Source: Ceratothoa steindachneri (lineage: Eukaryota > Arthropoda > Malacostraca > Isopoda > Cymothoidae). Taken from it: a DNA stretch of 64,000 nucleotides. The notes under the pieces were generated by a model. That model was not told the DNA's origin. It saw only the letters and a program-made list of their open reading frames with translations, and did no database searches. The stretch is from NCBI GenBank assembly GCA_963969495.1, contig OZ018323.1, forward strand, positions 66,654,460 through 66,718,459, read 5' to 3'. The translations under genes and the position numbers were made by a program. Below, piece by piece: positions 37,141 through 53,678 of this stretch (position 1 is its first letter; every line of letters starts with the position of its first letter).

Positions 37141-37514
37141 GCACCCTAGAGTAACAATTAACTTCTAAAAATGAACGATTGCTTCGCACGGCGTACAGAA
37201 GCTGTAGCATTTCCTGATATTACTTGAGAACAAAGTTCAGTGTCAAGAAAAAAACATAGATTTCATGTGCATTTTATTATGAAGTTGAGTGTGTTGAATT
37301 TGAATTTAATAACAAAAATTTCCCACACGTAACATTTTTTTATAAATTCCCGATTTAATAATTATGCAATTGATACCTATTTCCACGATACCATAAATGT
37401 ATTTCGCTCCTAAAGTCAGATTAAATGTATCCATTGTAATTAATTCATGAATATATAATGAATCAGCAGGTTTCTTAGTATTATTTAATATATTAACCTA
37501 CATTTTAGTATTTA

Positions 37515-38856
37515 CTTCTTCGTTTGTAAGACGTCTCAGGTGTGTCACGTTTCAGATTCCAGTAGAAGTCAGCCAGCATAGCAAGGCTCCATTTTCCCTT
37601 ATACCTATTTTCCATTGACGCTATATTTTTATGAAACCTGTCTCCATGTTCATCCTTCACATATCCTTCATTCTCTGGGAAGAAGGACAGATTATAATGA
37701 AAAAGTGTATCTTCAGTGACATATTGCAGTCAAGATCTTGGTAGCACTTGATTAGGATCTCCACTATACGCCCTCGCTAAGCACCTTGGTGCTTTCCCAG
37801 AAGTCCTTTGCGTGCATCTTTGAATGCAGGCCAGGCTGCTAGTTCGGTTTCGTCCATTGTCGTCTCCAAATCCTCATCAGTTATAAGTTAAGGAATCTGA
37901 GGATCTACGAATATGCCTTCTTTAATCTTGGCATCACTTATTTTAGGTAAGATCGCTTTGAGGTACTGGAAATATGGCTTGTTATGTTGCAGTGCTTTGT
38001 TAAATTGCTTCATTAGGCCTAGTTTTCTATGCAGTGGTGGGAAAAGGATTTTCTCCTTCTTGACTAGTGGCTCATGAACTACATTATGGAATCCAGGCGT
38101 CATAGTTTCACGAGGTGAACATTCTGAACATACATAATGATCTGATATGGCCCTATTGTCCCACTTGCAAATGAAGCACGTAAACTTGGTGTATCTAGTT
38201 TGTAGCCCATTAAGTAGGGCTACTACTTTTAAGTCCGTTCAAATTAGCCACTCAAGCCCCTTGTAACTTATGCGGTCTAGAATAAAAGCAAGGTTCTCAT
38301 ATGTCTCTCTTAAAATGACTTAGTGAGCAACTGGAACTGAAGACATAGTGTCTCCAATGTGCAACAGAACCACTTTTATGCTCTAAAGGCATACATCTAT
38401 GAATAACCTCCACTAATCGTGTTCAAAGATAAGTTCAAGGGTATTGAATAGGCCTCTAATATTACAAAAAGTCAAGTTGTTTCCAAAAGTAAAGAATTGC
38501 TGTAGGCCTGCAGAACGCTTCCTAAATACTGTAATTCGAGTATATTTATCCAACTGGTTCCATTGTTGGAGTCGTGGGGTCAGGAGTTCACTATATTGCT
38601 TAGTAAGTGTTAGATCACGAATTATTTCATTGAGTTCCGGATGGGTAATGAGGTGTGGTTTCTTTTCAGATTCAAGCTATGCTGAATATAGTGTTTCTTG
38701 AGATTCTGAATCGTCTGAGTTGCTAGTGTCATCGCTTAGTAGTTCAGACGCGGCTGTGGTACAGGAATAGCACTTGGAGGTCAAACTAGGCGAATAACAG
38801 ACTGAAGATCCGGATACATGAAAGATTTCTTGCCTTTTCTGGGTGACCTGCATTGA
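37515..38856 (-). pseudogene. Cys-rich family protein, copy B (exon(s), decayed)
   Basis: Minus strand, after an acceptor-like TTTCAATGCAG ending at 38851: KKSFMYPDLQSVIRLV (equivalent to YPNLPSAIRP in copy A), acidic SDDTSNSDDSES, LTPRLQQWNQLDKYTRITVF, WRLFID, SIKVVLLHIGDTMSSVPVAH, TRYTKFTCFICKWDNRA, the intact segment 38103-37888 (LFPPLHRKLGLMKQFNKAL, KISDAKIKEGIFVDPQI), then EHGDRFHKNIASMENRYKGK and LKRDTPETSYKRRSKY to a stop near 37515. Stops interrupt it at six or so places, with very few indels. The N-terminal Cys exon is not present nearby. Function unknown; two copies suggest a mobile or amplified gene. Confidence 0.65.
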
Positions 38857-39153
38857 AATAAAATAAAATCAGACTAAAAATGGATATTACTGGCTGTGAT
38901 CACTTGCAGAAATAGTAGAAGTAAAACATAGTATGTATTTTGATCTTTTTAATTGATACATCCCTTGAAAATCTATTAAAGACTAGGAAAGAAAACACAT
39001 TGAATACACACTTTTATTATCTGTTAAGCAGAAATAGGAATCTGTTGAATGGTCCTTTGGCTCCCTCCAGACCATTAGTACACCAAACATGAGGCTAGGC
39101 CCTTTGCTTTTTACCCAGGCAGAAAAGGAACTTGTACACGTTAGACAAATTGG

Positions 39154-39438
39154 CAGTGGTGGGCAGTCCGTCAGTACCGATGACGGGAGGTCTGTCAGTA
39201 CGTCACTGACGGACTCCCGTTTCGCTGACGACTTTCGGAAACATTATTTGCCGAAGGTCGTCTTTTCTTTTCGGGTTAGTGACGGTTCGGATGACGGCTG
39301 AAAATCGCTTCCGTGGGCGCTTATTCTGTCAGTGTTTCAAAGTTTCCGTCAGTCATCAGTCCGCCAGCGAAACGGGAGTCCGTTATTAACGGACTGATGG
39401 ACCTTCCGTCATCAGTACTGACGGACTGCCCACCACTG
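39154..39438. mobile_element. hAT-type MITE with perfect 8-bp target duplication
   Basis: Ends CAGTGGTGGGCAGTCCGTCA (39154) and the inverse (to 39438), flanked by CAAATTGG on both sides (39146-39153, 39439-39446). The interior is rich in GTCAGT/ACTGAC words in both orientations. The CAGTGG end and 8-bp duplication fit hAT. Recent by its perfect duplication. Confidence 0.9.
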
Positions 39439-39890
39439 CAAATTGGTATACACTAGTGATGGTTTAATGGATAATAGGATGTTGAATAGGAAGTTAAATA
39501 TGATGTTAAATAAAAAAAGATCACAATATGATATTAAATTGGATGTAAAGAGTAGTGATAATAATATTGGAATAAATAATAGTGGATTATAATGATATAT
39601 AAATTAGGATGTACGATAATAGTATGTTAGCGAATCACAATGAGATATTAAATATGATGTAAATAAATAGTTTGTTTGCTATCACAATGGTAATAGTAAA
39701 TTCGAGTCTGAAGTGAATTCAAAGTATTTATAATTAAGTACTCACGCTTGAGATGAATTTAGAGATCTGAATAGTGAAACACCTTTTTTGAGAGTGACGC
39801 TGGGTGAGAGTGGAAGATTTTCGATTACACATTTTCTTAATCTTTGCAGTTACATTATTCGAACGTATTTTGAGAGAGTTTAATATACAC

Positions 39891-42404
<2,514 letters not shown>

Positions 42405-42501
<97 letters not shown>

Positions 42502-42506
42502 ATTTA

Positions 42507-42597
<91 letters not shown>
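42405..42597. repeat. (TA)n microsatellite
   Basis: About 193 bp of TA with two TTTATA interruptions. Confidence 0.95.
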
Positions 42598-42602
<5 letters not shown>

Positions 42603-42919
42603 AAATTAATGCAATATCACAAGAAAAGATGAGGGATTAAACCACATTCTCCGAAGACAATTTAATTCAGAACAGTTTCGGTGTATATCACACCCTTTTT
42701 CAACTGACACTGGATAGAAAATATAAGAAAAGTGCATACAAGCATAACACAAGGTCAGGTCGTGAAAGATCCCCTCTTTTGCTGAAGACCATTGTGTATT
42801 TCGCCTTGGCACCTTTTCTTCTTCTAACTATCTTTATTCCATCTTGTAGATGGTGGATCACTTGTCCTGTATTCATCTCTTTCAAATGAATGTGTTTAGT
42901 AAAAACTAAACTAAATTGC

Positions 42920-42962
42920 TGAGCTTTCGATTTTATTCGATCATCTTTTCAACGTTTGATAT
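42920..42962 (-). ncRNA. degenerate hammerhead-like core
   Basis: Inverse arm of the motif at 43023-43058: UGAAAAGAUGAUCG...AUCGAAAGCUCAGC. GAAA, a CUC triplet and the flanking AGC are kept; the CUGANGA core and stem I are damaged. Confidence 0.35.
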
Positions 42963-43022
42963 GTTCTTGCCTCCTTTACCGATGTAATGAGTGGAGTAAA
43001 GGAGGCAAAAACATATCAAAAC

Positions 43023-43058
43023 GCTCCGAAGATGATCGAGTAAGACCGAAAGCTCAGC
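43023..43058 (+). ncRNA. degenerate hammerhead ribozyme motif
   Basis: GCU, then CCGAAGA (core with U to C), an unpaired U, a weak stem II with one mismatch, CGAAA, GCUC, AGC. Stem I GCU/AGC can pair. Resembles the motif at 45636-45673, but the core change should impair cleavage. Confidence 0.45.
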
Positions 43059-43255
43059 AATTTAGTTTGGTTTTTACCAAACACCTTCATTTAAAAGAGA
43101 GATGAATACGGGACAAGTGATCCACCATATACAAGATGGAATAAAAAAGATAGTTAAAAGAAGAGAAAGATGCCAAAGGAAATTAATTAAGGCGAAATAC
43201 ACAATGGTCTTCAACAAAATTTGCATTCAAGAAAGACTGTTACCCAACTACACCA

Positions 43256-44007
<752 letters not shown>

Positions 44008-44463
44008 ATGCGTTTTAAGCTCTACCGTAAAGAACTGATGACTAATGCTAAGTATAGGGCTTGGACCACTGATTTATTAACATCTGAAATTAATTTTAAA
44101 AAACGCCTTATCGCCAAGTTTGATTGTTCATTGGGCTCAAGTTACAACGCCTTTAAACAATTAGTTTCTCGCCTTGATTTTATATACTTTTCTCATTTCC
44201 TAGATCGTAATATAAATAGCTATCGTTCTAGTTGCATAGGGCGGCAGAACGGCAAACTTCGTCATCTTGGACTTGAACCTAATCTCTCATCCCATCCAGA
44301 TAATGTACTATTTAATTTTAACAGTGTCGCACTTAATGATAACCAAACGAGAATTTTAACCTTCGGACTAGATTTTAAATTACTTTGTTTCAAACTTAGC
44401 ACTATCAAGTATTTCCTTGAGTTTAAACGACTAGCAGCTTGTGTTAAAAGCTTACCCACTTAG
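44008..44463 (+). pseudogene. PLE N-terminal domain
   Basis: A 151-codon frame with LEPNLSSHPDNVLFNFNSVA, LNDNQTRILTFGLDFKLLCF and IKYFLEFKRLAACVKSLP, the conserved N-terminal region preceding RT in PLEs. The RT that should follow is missing: after a ~220-bp gap the reading resumes at the endonuclease (about 44675). This copy is internally deleted for RT and so cannot move by itself. Confidence 0.8.
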
Positions 44464-44619
44464 CAGTGTGACTTTTCTTCCGTCCAAAAGTGAGTGCATG
44501 GATGCTTACAAAACAAACGAAAGAATACTACAAGATATAAAAAGTAACACTATCAAAGAAAATAACAAGTATCCTTACGAATTTATTATAAAAACACAAA
44601 ATTAAGCAACTTATTAATG

Positions 44620-44735
44620 AAAAACAACCTCCGCGAAAAGCAATCGATCTTAAAGGCTACAAATGTGATATACAAATTCCAATGCCCCCATAAGGACTGT
44701 AAACCTTATCCAAATAATCAATATATAGGTATGAC
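44620..44735 (+). pseudogene. PLE GIY-YIG domain, 5' part
   Basis: Plus frame: NNLREKQSILKATNVIYKFQ, then CPHKDCKPYPNNQYIGM, the start of the GIY-YIG nuclease. It is interrupted at 44736 by the SINE dimer and continues after 45246. Confidence 0.75.
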
Positions 44736-44795
44736 TGTAAGGTGCGAGAATTTCAGGCGAGCCACTTAAATGCGTGGTTTAAATGAGTCTTTTTA

Positions 44796-44880
44796 GGGAC
44801 TCAGGGTGGCCAAGTGGTTTAGGACTCGCGCACGGCTATCCTACGATGCGGGAAGCACGTTTGAAACTCATTTCGCTACT
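44796..44880 (+). ncRNA. tRNA-like head of SINE copy A
   Basis: Box A-like GGTGGCCAAGTGGTTTAGG and box B-like CGTTTGAAACTC, as in a Leu/Ser-type tRNA. The anticodon arm and acceptor stem do not fold well, so it is a relic rather than a functional tRNA gene. Confidence 0.5.
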
Positions 44881-45105
44881 TTTATTTATATATTTTTCTT
44901 TGCGCCCCTTTCCTCCACTAACCTATCTACAATGGTGCCGAAGACCCGGGAGGCTGGGGAGGGAGAACTTTAATCTTCGAATTACATTTCCAGACGCCGT
45001 TCTTCTCAATCCTCAAAATACGCTGCGCTTCTAGGAGGGTGCTTGTGTAGCGTGCGAGAAGTTCAGGCGAGTCTATAAATGCTTTGCTTTAATGAGTCCT
45101 TTTGG

Positions 45106-45190
45106 GGACTCAGGATGGCCGAGTGGCTTAGGACTCTCGCTAACGGCTGTCCCGTGACGCTGAAAGCGTGTTCGAAACTCATTTCGCTAC
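45106..45190 (+). ncRNA. tRNA-like head of SINE copy B
   Basis: GGATGGCCGAGTGGCTTAGG (box A, an excellent match to tRNA-Leu) and GTGTTCGAAACTC (box B). Better preserved than copy A, yet the T stem is mispaired. Confidence 0.55.
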
Positions 45191-45245
45191 TTTTCTTTAT
45201 TTATTTTTCTTTTCACCCCTTTCCTACTCTAAGCTATCTACATGA

Positions 45246-45506
45246 CCACTACTAACGATGCATTTGCAAGAAGGAGGAATAAAAACACATTACAAGGAAA
45301 AGCATAACGCACAAATTACAAGAGCAACTCTAGTCGAAAACACTACCAAACTCAGAAGAAACCATGACCTTCACCGCCTATTGATTCTGGAGGCTCTTCT
45401 TATTAAAGAGATGGGCCCCAAACTTAACACCCAATGCGCACCAGTTCCGAGCCAGTACTTCACCGTTTCTGCTAAAGGAACAAGGCACTCCGACTTTGAC
45501 CTATAA
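45246..45506 (+). pseudogene. PLE GIY-YIG endonuclease, 3' part
   Basis: MHLQEGGIKTHYKEKHNAQI, LVENTTKL, HRLLILEALLIKEMGPKLNT, then a stop at 45504-45506. This is the C-terminal half of the nuclease split by the SINE dimer; two bases appear lost just before 45258. Confidence 0.8.
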
Positions 45507-45635
45507 GAGTACCAAAGAACGAAAATCAATTTCATTCTTCGCTGCTCATGGCCAGCAATGAGCCACCTCACTGGTAAAGGAGGCAAAACCAAGGGAAACA
45601 CAAAATCAACGAAGCCTCAACAATAACGAAGACTT

Positions 45636-45673
45636 CCGTCTGAAGATGTCTTAAGAAAGGCGAAAGCTCACGG
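45636..45673 (+). ncRNA. hammerhead ribozyme motif (type I, PLE-associated)
   Basis: Stem I CCGU, core CUGAAGA, one unpaired U, a five-pair stem II (GUCUU/AAGGC with a four-base AAGA loop and one G-U pair), GAAA, a minimal palindromic stem III (AGCU), cleavage triplet CUC, then ACGG pairing perfectly with CCGU. Lies between a PLE endonuclease end and the ATG of a following PLE N-terminus (45704), the same arrangement as at 25770-26562. Confidence 0.7.
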
Positions 45674-45703
45674 CCAAAACTCAAATTAGTTGTAAAAAAT
45701 AAA

Positions 45704-48130
<2,427 letters not shown>

Positions 48131-48844
48131 TTAAAAAACTACAGAAAGTAAGGGTTGCAAAGGACTTTCCGGCAAGTCGATTTCGAGAACGACGAGATGA
48201 GAAGAGTGACGCAGTGTTTGCGTGTCTTCATCTTGTTCCTGGGCGAGCGCTTTTGTCGCATGATCGATGGGCGCAGTGTGGGAGAGTTGCGTGCCTGAAA
48301 TCGATGAAATGCCAGAGAGAGCGTCCGGAACGACGTTTGGTGAACCAGAAACGTAGCGAATATCGTTTGTCATCTGCAGAATGAAGTCAAAATGACGGGA
48401 ATCAACGGCAGATTGCACAGCACAAGTGCTACTAGCGGGAAGCGCACCAACCAACGGCTTATGATCGGTAGTAGAAGTAGTAAATTCACGCCTTTCCAAG
48501 AATTGGCAGAAGTGGCGGAGGGCGAGGTAAACACTGTTGAGTTCGCGCGAAAACGTATTGTACCTCTGTTGAGAAGGAATAAGTGCTTCGGAGAATAAAG
48601 CGAGTGGTTGCCAAGAGTCACCAACCTTCTGCTGCAGCGTCGCACCAACATGGGTAGCAGATGCGTCCGAAGCAACGCTTATGGAAGCTCCTGGATAGGG
48701 ATGGGCGAGGGAAACAGTGAAAGCCATAGCCTCTTTCGTGCGAGAGAAAGCCTCGCACGCTACGGAAGACCAGGATAGAGGAAGGTTCTTTTCGCTTTTT
48801 AAAAACATCTTGCTAGAAAGTGGTAGAATTGGGGCTTGGGACAA
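48131..48844 (-). pseudogene. Ty3/gypsy pol fragment (RNase H)
   Basis: A 237-codon minus-strand frame: end of RT (LPLSWSSVACEAFSRTKEAM), RNase H with VASDASATHVGATLQQ (Asp), FSRELNSVYLALRHF (Glu), TTDHKPLVGAL (Asp), then YVSGSPNVVPDALSG. These are the RNase H signatures of Ty3/gypsy pol. Open with no stop over its whole length, but cut at the 5' side (48844) and lacking integrase. Confidence 0.9.
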
Positions 48845-49127
48845 ATTAAAAGGGGCTTTTAGGGAGGAGTTTGGGAGATCGCAAGTCGAAGATCTAAGGA
48901 TGCGATTAAATACTCAGGAGATGGGTGACCGGCGTCCCACGTGATTTCTGGAGCATTTAAAAGACTTAATTCGAACTGAGTTAGAAATTTTCGACTCTGC
49001 TCACATAAATATTTATGCGTGGGATTTCCGAAAATATTAGGCAACTAATCCTAATGACATCACCCACTAATGTGGAGCAAATGGCAAAGGCAGCCGATGA
49101 GTTGTTCAATAATCCATACCTAAGCTG
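48785..49127 (+). pseudogene. possible gypsy gag fragment, opposite strand
   Basis: Plus frame: WDKLKGAFREEFGRSQVEDL, RLNTQEMGDRRPT, a stop, FLEHLKDLIRTELE, and further on NVEQMAKAADELFNNP with a stop. Resembles capsid-region text of gypsy gags (L..RFG.....L..LL...ELGD+.PSQFL..L). It abuts the RNase H fragment in inverse orientation, implying rearrangement. Confidence 0.4.
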
Positions 49128-49229
49128 AGGATCAATTTACATCTCTAACATTACTCATAATCAGACACTAGTATTTTTTTCTTCCCTTATTTTTTGAAGA
49201 TGTGTGATTTATACATCTATAGAAATAAC

Positions 49230-50027
49230 TCACCTGTTCCCGGGTCTGGGCACCAATTTATCGATATAGGGCCATCGTGGTATGATCCTAGGTAAATACT
49301 TGACAACAACCCTATATCTATAAGTTTTTGAGGAGAGTTATTGTATCGCAAAAAAGGCTGGAGCGGCTAAGTTTAGAGCGAAGTTAGGCTTAATGTTTGG
49401 ACACGAAATCGTTCAGGAATGGATTTCTTTAAGGGTACAACAAAATATATATTATTATAGATTAACAAGAATGGAACATATTTGAAATTATATTGGTTGA
49501 ATTTGAATTTAATTATACAAAATGAACATGAGTTTAACACTGAATTTTTGTCGTGACTATACTTGACGTAAGGTAGATAGGTAATGGCAGGTATGTAACA
49601 AGGTAATGGTAATAGGTAACAAGGTAATGGTAAATATGTAACAAGGTAATGGTATCAAGGTAACTGATTAAATGTAATTGTAACTAATTAAAATGTATTT
49701 GTAACTAATTGAAATGTAATTAAAATAATTGAAATCACGAATTGTGGGTAAATGTAATTGAAATCCCGATGTCTAAAAGGGGAAATGCATGAGAGTCTGG
49801 AAAGGAAATATAAGGAATTAGACGGTGTTTTTGTTTGTAAAACTTAAGGATAAAATGGAGTAAGAATTCAACTGACCTTGATTTGGAGCTGGCGAGAGAA
49901 CAAGTGAACATTTCGTCTTTCATGCGGAATATTTTGAAGCGTTAGTACGTGCGTGTAAATATGGCCAATTGTTTTTGAAGACTTTTTTACAAATATATAA
50001 TATTTAAGAAAAATGATATAAAATGTG

Positions 50028-50028
<1 letters not shown>
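49230..50028. other. no gene; GTAA-rich low-complexity repeat
   Basis: 49570-49735 holds diverging repeats of GGTAATGGTA / GTAACAAGGTAATG / AATTGAAATGTAATT. An element-like TGGTGCCCAGACCCGGG (minus strand, about 49235-49252) may be a primer-binding site, but no LTR ends were confirmed. Confidence 0.4.

Positions 50029-50114
<86 letters not shown>
50029..50114. repeat. (TA)n microsatellite
   Basis: About 85 bp of TA bordering the 5' end of a LINE. Confidence 0.95.
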
Positions 50115-50115
<1 letters not shown>

Positions 50116-50710
50116 CTGCAGAGCTGCTACAGGCCCAATTAGGCAAAAAAGTTGAGGAAAATGCAAAGAGAATTATAGCTCTTGGGAAAACAGTAAAGAA
50201 GAACTCTACAGAGATGGGAGGCAGAATGAAAGAGGAAATAGATATCACTGTTGCGGAAACCATTGCTGAGAAAGTCAAACATGCTTGGGACACAGAGAAT
50301 GATAGGGCAATTAGGGTAAAAAATGTGCTGCTCTCAAATACTCTCGAGTCCGAAGCCAGGTTAGGTGCGCAAAGCAAGGAGGAGGACGAAAAGACTGTTT
50401 CAGAACTTTTCGCAAATACCTTAAATATCGATGCTAAAGACATCGCCGGAAAAATTGTTTCAATTTCCAGACTAGGAAGAAAGGATAGTGGCAGGTCAAA
50501 TAGAGTCCCTAGGCTGGTGAAGGTAGTGATGGACCAGGAGAGTACTGCATAAAAGGTTCTAAGAGCTGCAGCCAGATTTGCCGACCATGGTGAGGAATTA
50601 AGAAATTATAAAATCTTTAGGGACATGACCCGGGGGGACAGAGACAGAAGGAAAGTGTTAGTTGAAGAAATGAAAAAAAAAATGAGGAGTTCCGACGACA
50701 GGAAATAGCA
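50115..50710 (+). pseudogene. CR1-like LINE ORF1 remnant
   Basis: A coiled-coil-prone N-terminal part (AQLGKKVEENAKRIIALGKT), then ISRLGRKDSGRSNRVPRLVK, and after a TAA at 50550, LRAAARFADHGEELRNYKIF, RDMTRGDRDRRKVL. This matches the C-terminal part of CR1/L2-type ORF1 proteins (P R L V K V .. D ... K V L R A A; DMTR..R). It precedes ORF2 with a short gap. Confidence 0.65.
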
Positions 50711-50712
50711 GA

Positions 50713-53020
50713 TTGGAAATGGATCATCAGGGGCGAAACCGTAGTCAAAGTGAGAGCAACTCAGATAAATTTTTATCTGCCCACACTACCCTCAAATGTC
50801 TCTATACAAATGCCGATGGGGTATACAATAAGCCAAGTGAACTTCTGGCCTTGCTTGGCGTTCTCTGTCCAGATATTGTGTGTTTAACGAAAACAAAACT
50901 GCACGAACATCTCAATTCAGAATTTTTTATTTAGAAGTATTTAGGAAGGACAGGGAAAACCAAGTGGCGCCCGGAGGTGGTGTGGCAATTTTAGCTAGGA
51001 GGAATCTAATATCCTCGTGCAATAATGTAGCCTTTATGGACAATCACGCCTATCATGAGTCTGTATGGTGCGAGTTAATTATTCGTAGAAGAAAGTATTG
51101 ATAGGGACAATTTATAGGCTCCTAGCATCGGTAAGGGGGAAAAAAAAAAAAATCTTTTTTTGTGATCCCATTTGGTTAAGCTGCAACTACAATAGCGAAT
51201 CTCAATTGCTTACCTTTGGTGACTTTAATTTTAAGGAGATTAGTTGGGAGAGTAACAAAGTGGCTAGTGTTGGTCAAGTGGTAAATGCAAGAAATGTTCT
51301 AGACAGTGTTAACGATACTTTTGTACATCAACATGTTTCTGAGGACACCCACAATTTGGATGATGTTAACCCATCAACTCTTGATCTTGTATTCACTAGG
51401 GAGCCAATTGATATCTTGGACTTGGAGTTACTGCCCCCGCTGGGAAAAAGTCAGCATGCTGTGATTACCTTTGATCTCATACTGGATACTGACTTGGAGG
51501 TTGCTGACAGAGCCTAGCGGTTTAGATACAACTTCCACAAATCAAACTACGCTGAAATGAGAAGGGAACTAGCCCAATTTGATTGGGTAGAGCTATTTCG
51601 AGATAAGGGAGTGGAAGAAATGTACAAAATTCTAGTCAAAATACTGTGCAATCTCATAGATGGGTATGTGCCAAAGGTGGGATGTAGTGCTAGAAGAAGT
51701 AAGCCCAAGTGGATGACAAAGGAGGTGAAAGATTAAATAAGAGACAAAGAGAGGGCATGGAAGCGCCTCAGAGCTAGGAAAACACGAACGAGAGCTGAGG
51801 AATACAGGATGGTAAGAAATGCAACTACTAGTATGATTAGACAGGCAAAGGGAGCATTTATCAAGAAACTATGCAATGACATACAATAACCCCCAAGCAC
51901 CTTTGGTGCTTTCAAATAAAAGAAAAAGTCCTGAAAGTGGGGATATAGAATGGTGAAACAACCAAGTCCAATGTGGAGACAGCGAATGTGATAAACATAG
52001 CTTTTCAAAGTGTGTTTGCTTAGAAAACTGGAAGCATATGGATTCGGAGGGAAAATCTTGCAGTAAATCAAGGGCTTCTTGAGAGAAAAGAGCAATATGT
52101 CGAAATGAGAGGCACAAAGTCGGATAATCTCCAGGTAACCGCAAGAGTACCCCAGGCATCGGTCTTGGACTCCGTACTATTTCTCATTTACATCAATGAC
52201 CTGGTAAACGAGCTGGAATGCCCTGTGTTGCTTTTTGCAGATGATGCAAAAGTTTTCAAAGAGATTAATCGCTGGGCGATTTCGAGGCAATGCAGAGAGA
52301 TCTGAGGAAGCTAGAAATTTGGAGTGAGAAAATGGCTGCTGGAGTTTAATGAGGATAAGTGTGTCACCATGCGCATTGGTCACAGGAATCCCTATAGCAG
52401 CTATAACCTCAACAGCGTATAGCTAAAGGAATCAACTGTGGGAAAAGACCTAGGAGTCTATGTATCAGCAGATCTAAAAACCTCGCAGCATGTTAATATG
52501 ACAGCGGCAAAGGGCAACCGTATAGCTGGTCTAATAAGGAGAAATTTTCCTAAAATTGATTTGGATACATGTATTGTGCTGTAGTAAGGCCGCACCTGGA
52601 ATATGCTGTCCAAAGTTGGTCACCGTACTACAAAAAGTATATAGGAGAATTAGAAAAAGTTCAGAGGCGAATGATAAAGCTTGTTCCCGAACTGAAAGAC
52701 CTCGAGTACGAAGCAAGATGCAAGCGTTTGGGACTCACAACACTTGGAAATTGGCGAAGAAAGGGTGATTTAATCGAGACGTACAATATTCTAAACTTAT
52801 TCGAGAACATCGATTGCAAGGTCTTCTTCGAGCACAGTGAGACCAACACACGTTCAAACTCTTCAAGCTTAAGAAAAAAGGCCACTGGAGGAACCTAGTC
52901 AGGGTCAACTCCTTCAGTGTCAGAGTGGTCAATAGTTGGAATGCTGTAACAGAAGAAGTAGTGAACGCACCAACTATTAGTCAGTTTAAGTCAAAGCTAG
53001 ACATGATTGATTACTACCTG
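50713..53020 (+). pseudogene. CR1-like LINE ORF2 remnant (endonuclease + RT), many breaks
   Basis: Endonuclease: KCLYTNADGVYNKPSELLAL, GGGVAILARR, GTIYR, LLTFGDFNFKEISW (catalytic Asp/Asn), TLDLVFTRE, GKSQHAVI (in place of SDH). Then PKWMTKEVKD and RMVRNATTSMIRQAKGAF. The N-terminal RT part (about 51890-52100) is deleted or unrecognisable. RT resumes with ARVPQASVLDSVLFLIYIND (normally PQGSVLGP) and LLFADDAKVF, and the C-terminal thumb region EYAVQSWSPYYKKYIGELEK to a stop near 53020. At least eight frameshifts or stops. Old copy. Confidence 0.88.
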
Positions 53021-53678
53021 TGATATGTTAACCAGTACTTGAATATATGAATAGTATTTTCTGTAGTGTTAAGGATATTTTATTTTTCGAGAAGTGAATA
53101 TAAGTGAAATATATGAATTTGTAACACGAGTTCTACTAGTCTACGCATTGCAATAGTCAAGATGGGAGTACAACAAGACAAGGCTCTTAACCCCGCATGT
53201 TATTGAAATAGGTCAGATTCCGACTTGGTTCACTAAAAACCACTAGGGCCGATCTAGGCGAATCACTTCCAGCGATATTCTCATCCACCAAAACACTATC
53301 CCCACCCCATATAAGCATCCAAACAAAAACTGTATTTCAACCATCCGAATTTGATAGCTCGAAATTGAAAATTTCAATCTTCGATTTAGTACATTCGTCG
53401 TAAAGAGTTTCACTTCCCGGTACTTTTCTTTAACATTAATTGAGTAATATTTTTTTTTGTGGCGTATTTCGTAACCCACAACGCTGTGGTCAATACGAGC
53501 TTACAATGTGTGATTCAACACACATCCAAACTAATTCCGTTACATTAAAAGGATCAGCGCAGCTTGTTTCTGAGTTCTTTTGTAAGTAGAAAATGGCTCT
53601 ATTCTGTATCGTTTTGGTAATTCTATTTTCAATCTATGTTATCACATCATGTTGCCATTTATTAGGCGGGGAAAGGCT
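53021..53678. other. LINE 3' UTR and unassigned sequence
   Basis: No gene. The LINE 3' end is not marked by an obvious tail. Confidence 0.4.

Larger units (their letters stand above)
42598..43255. pseudogene. two PLE 5' ends, head to head, between TA arrays
   Basis: Plus strand from ATG 43102: [20 protein letters not shown], then [20 protein letters not shown] and LPNYTN running into TA. Minus strand from about 42876: [30 protein letters not shown], then diverged sequence to the left TA array. The centre (42890-43080) is an inverted repeat with degenerate hammerhead-like cores on each arm. Confidence 0.75.
44736..45241 (+). mobile_element. tandem dimer of a tRNA-derived SINE
   Basis: Two copies (44742-44930 and 45052-45241), each with CGTGCGAGAA(T/G)TTCAGGCGAG, a tRNA-like head and a T/C-rich tail ending CTATCTACA, separated by a ~120-bp spacer. 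ATGAC on both sides (44731-44735, 45242-45246) fits a short target duplication, and the host PLE GIY-YIG reading is split there. Confidence 0.65.

Noticed and set aside
44796..45190. Two functional tRNA-Leu/Ser genes
   Set aside because: Boxes A and B are present, but anticodon, T and acceptor stems do not fold; duplicated flanks and the short target duplication indicate SINEs.
49235..49252. Retroelement primer-binding site on the minus strand
   Set aside because: TGGTGCCC start is suggestive, but no LTR with TG..CA ends or matching second LTR could be found.
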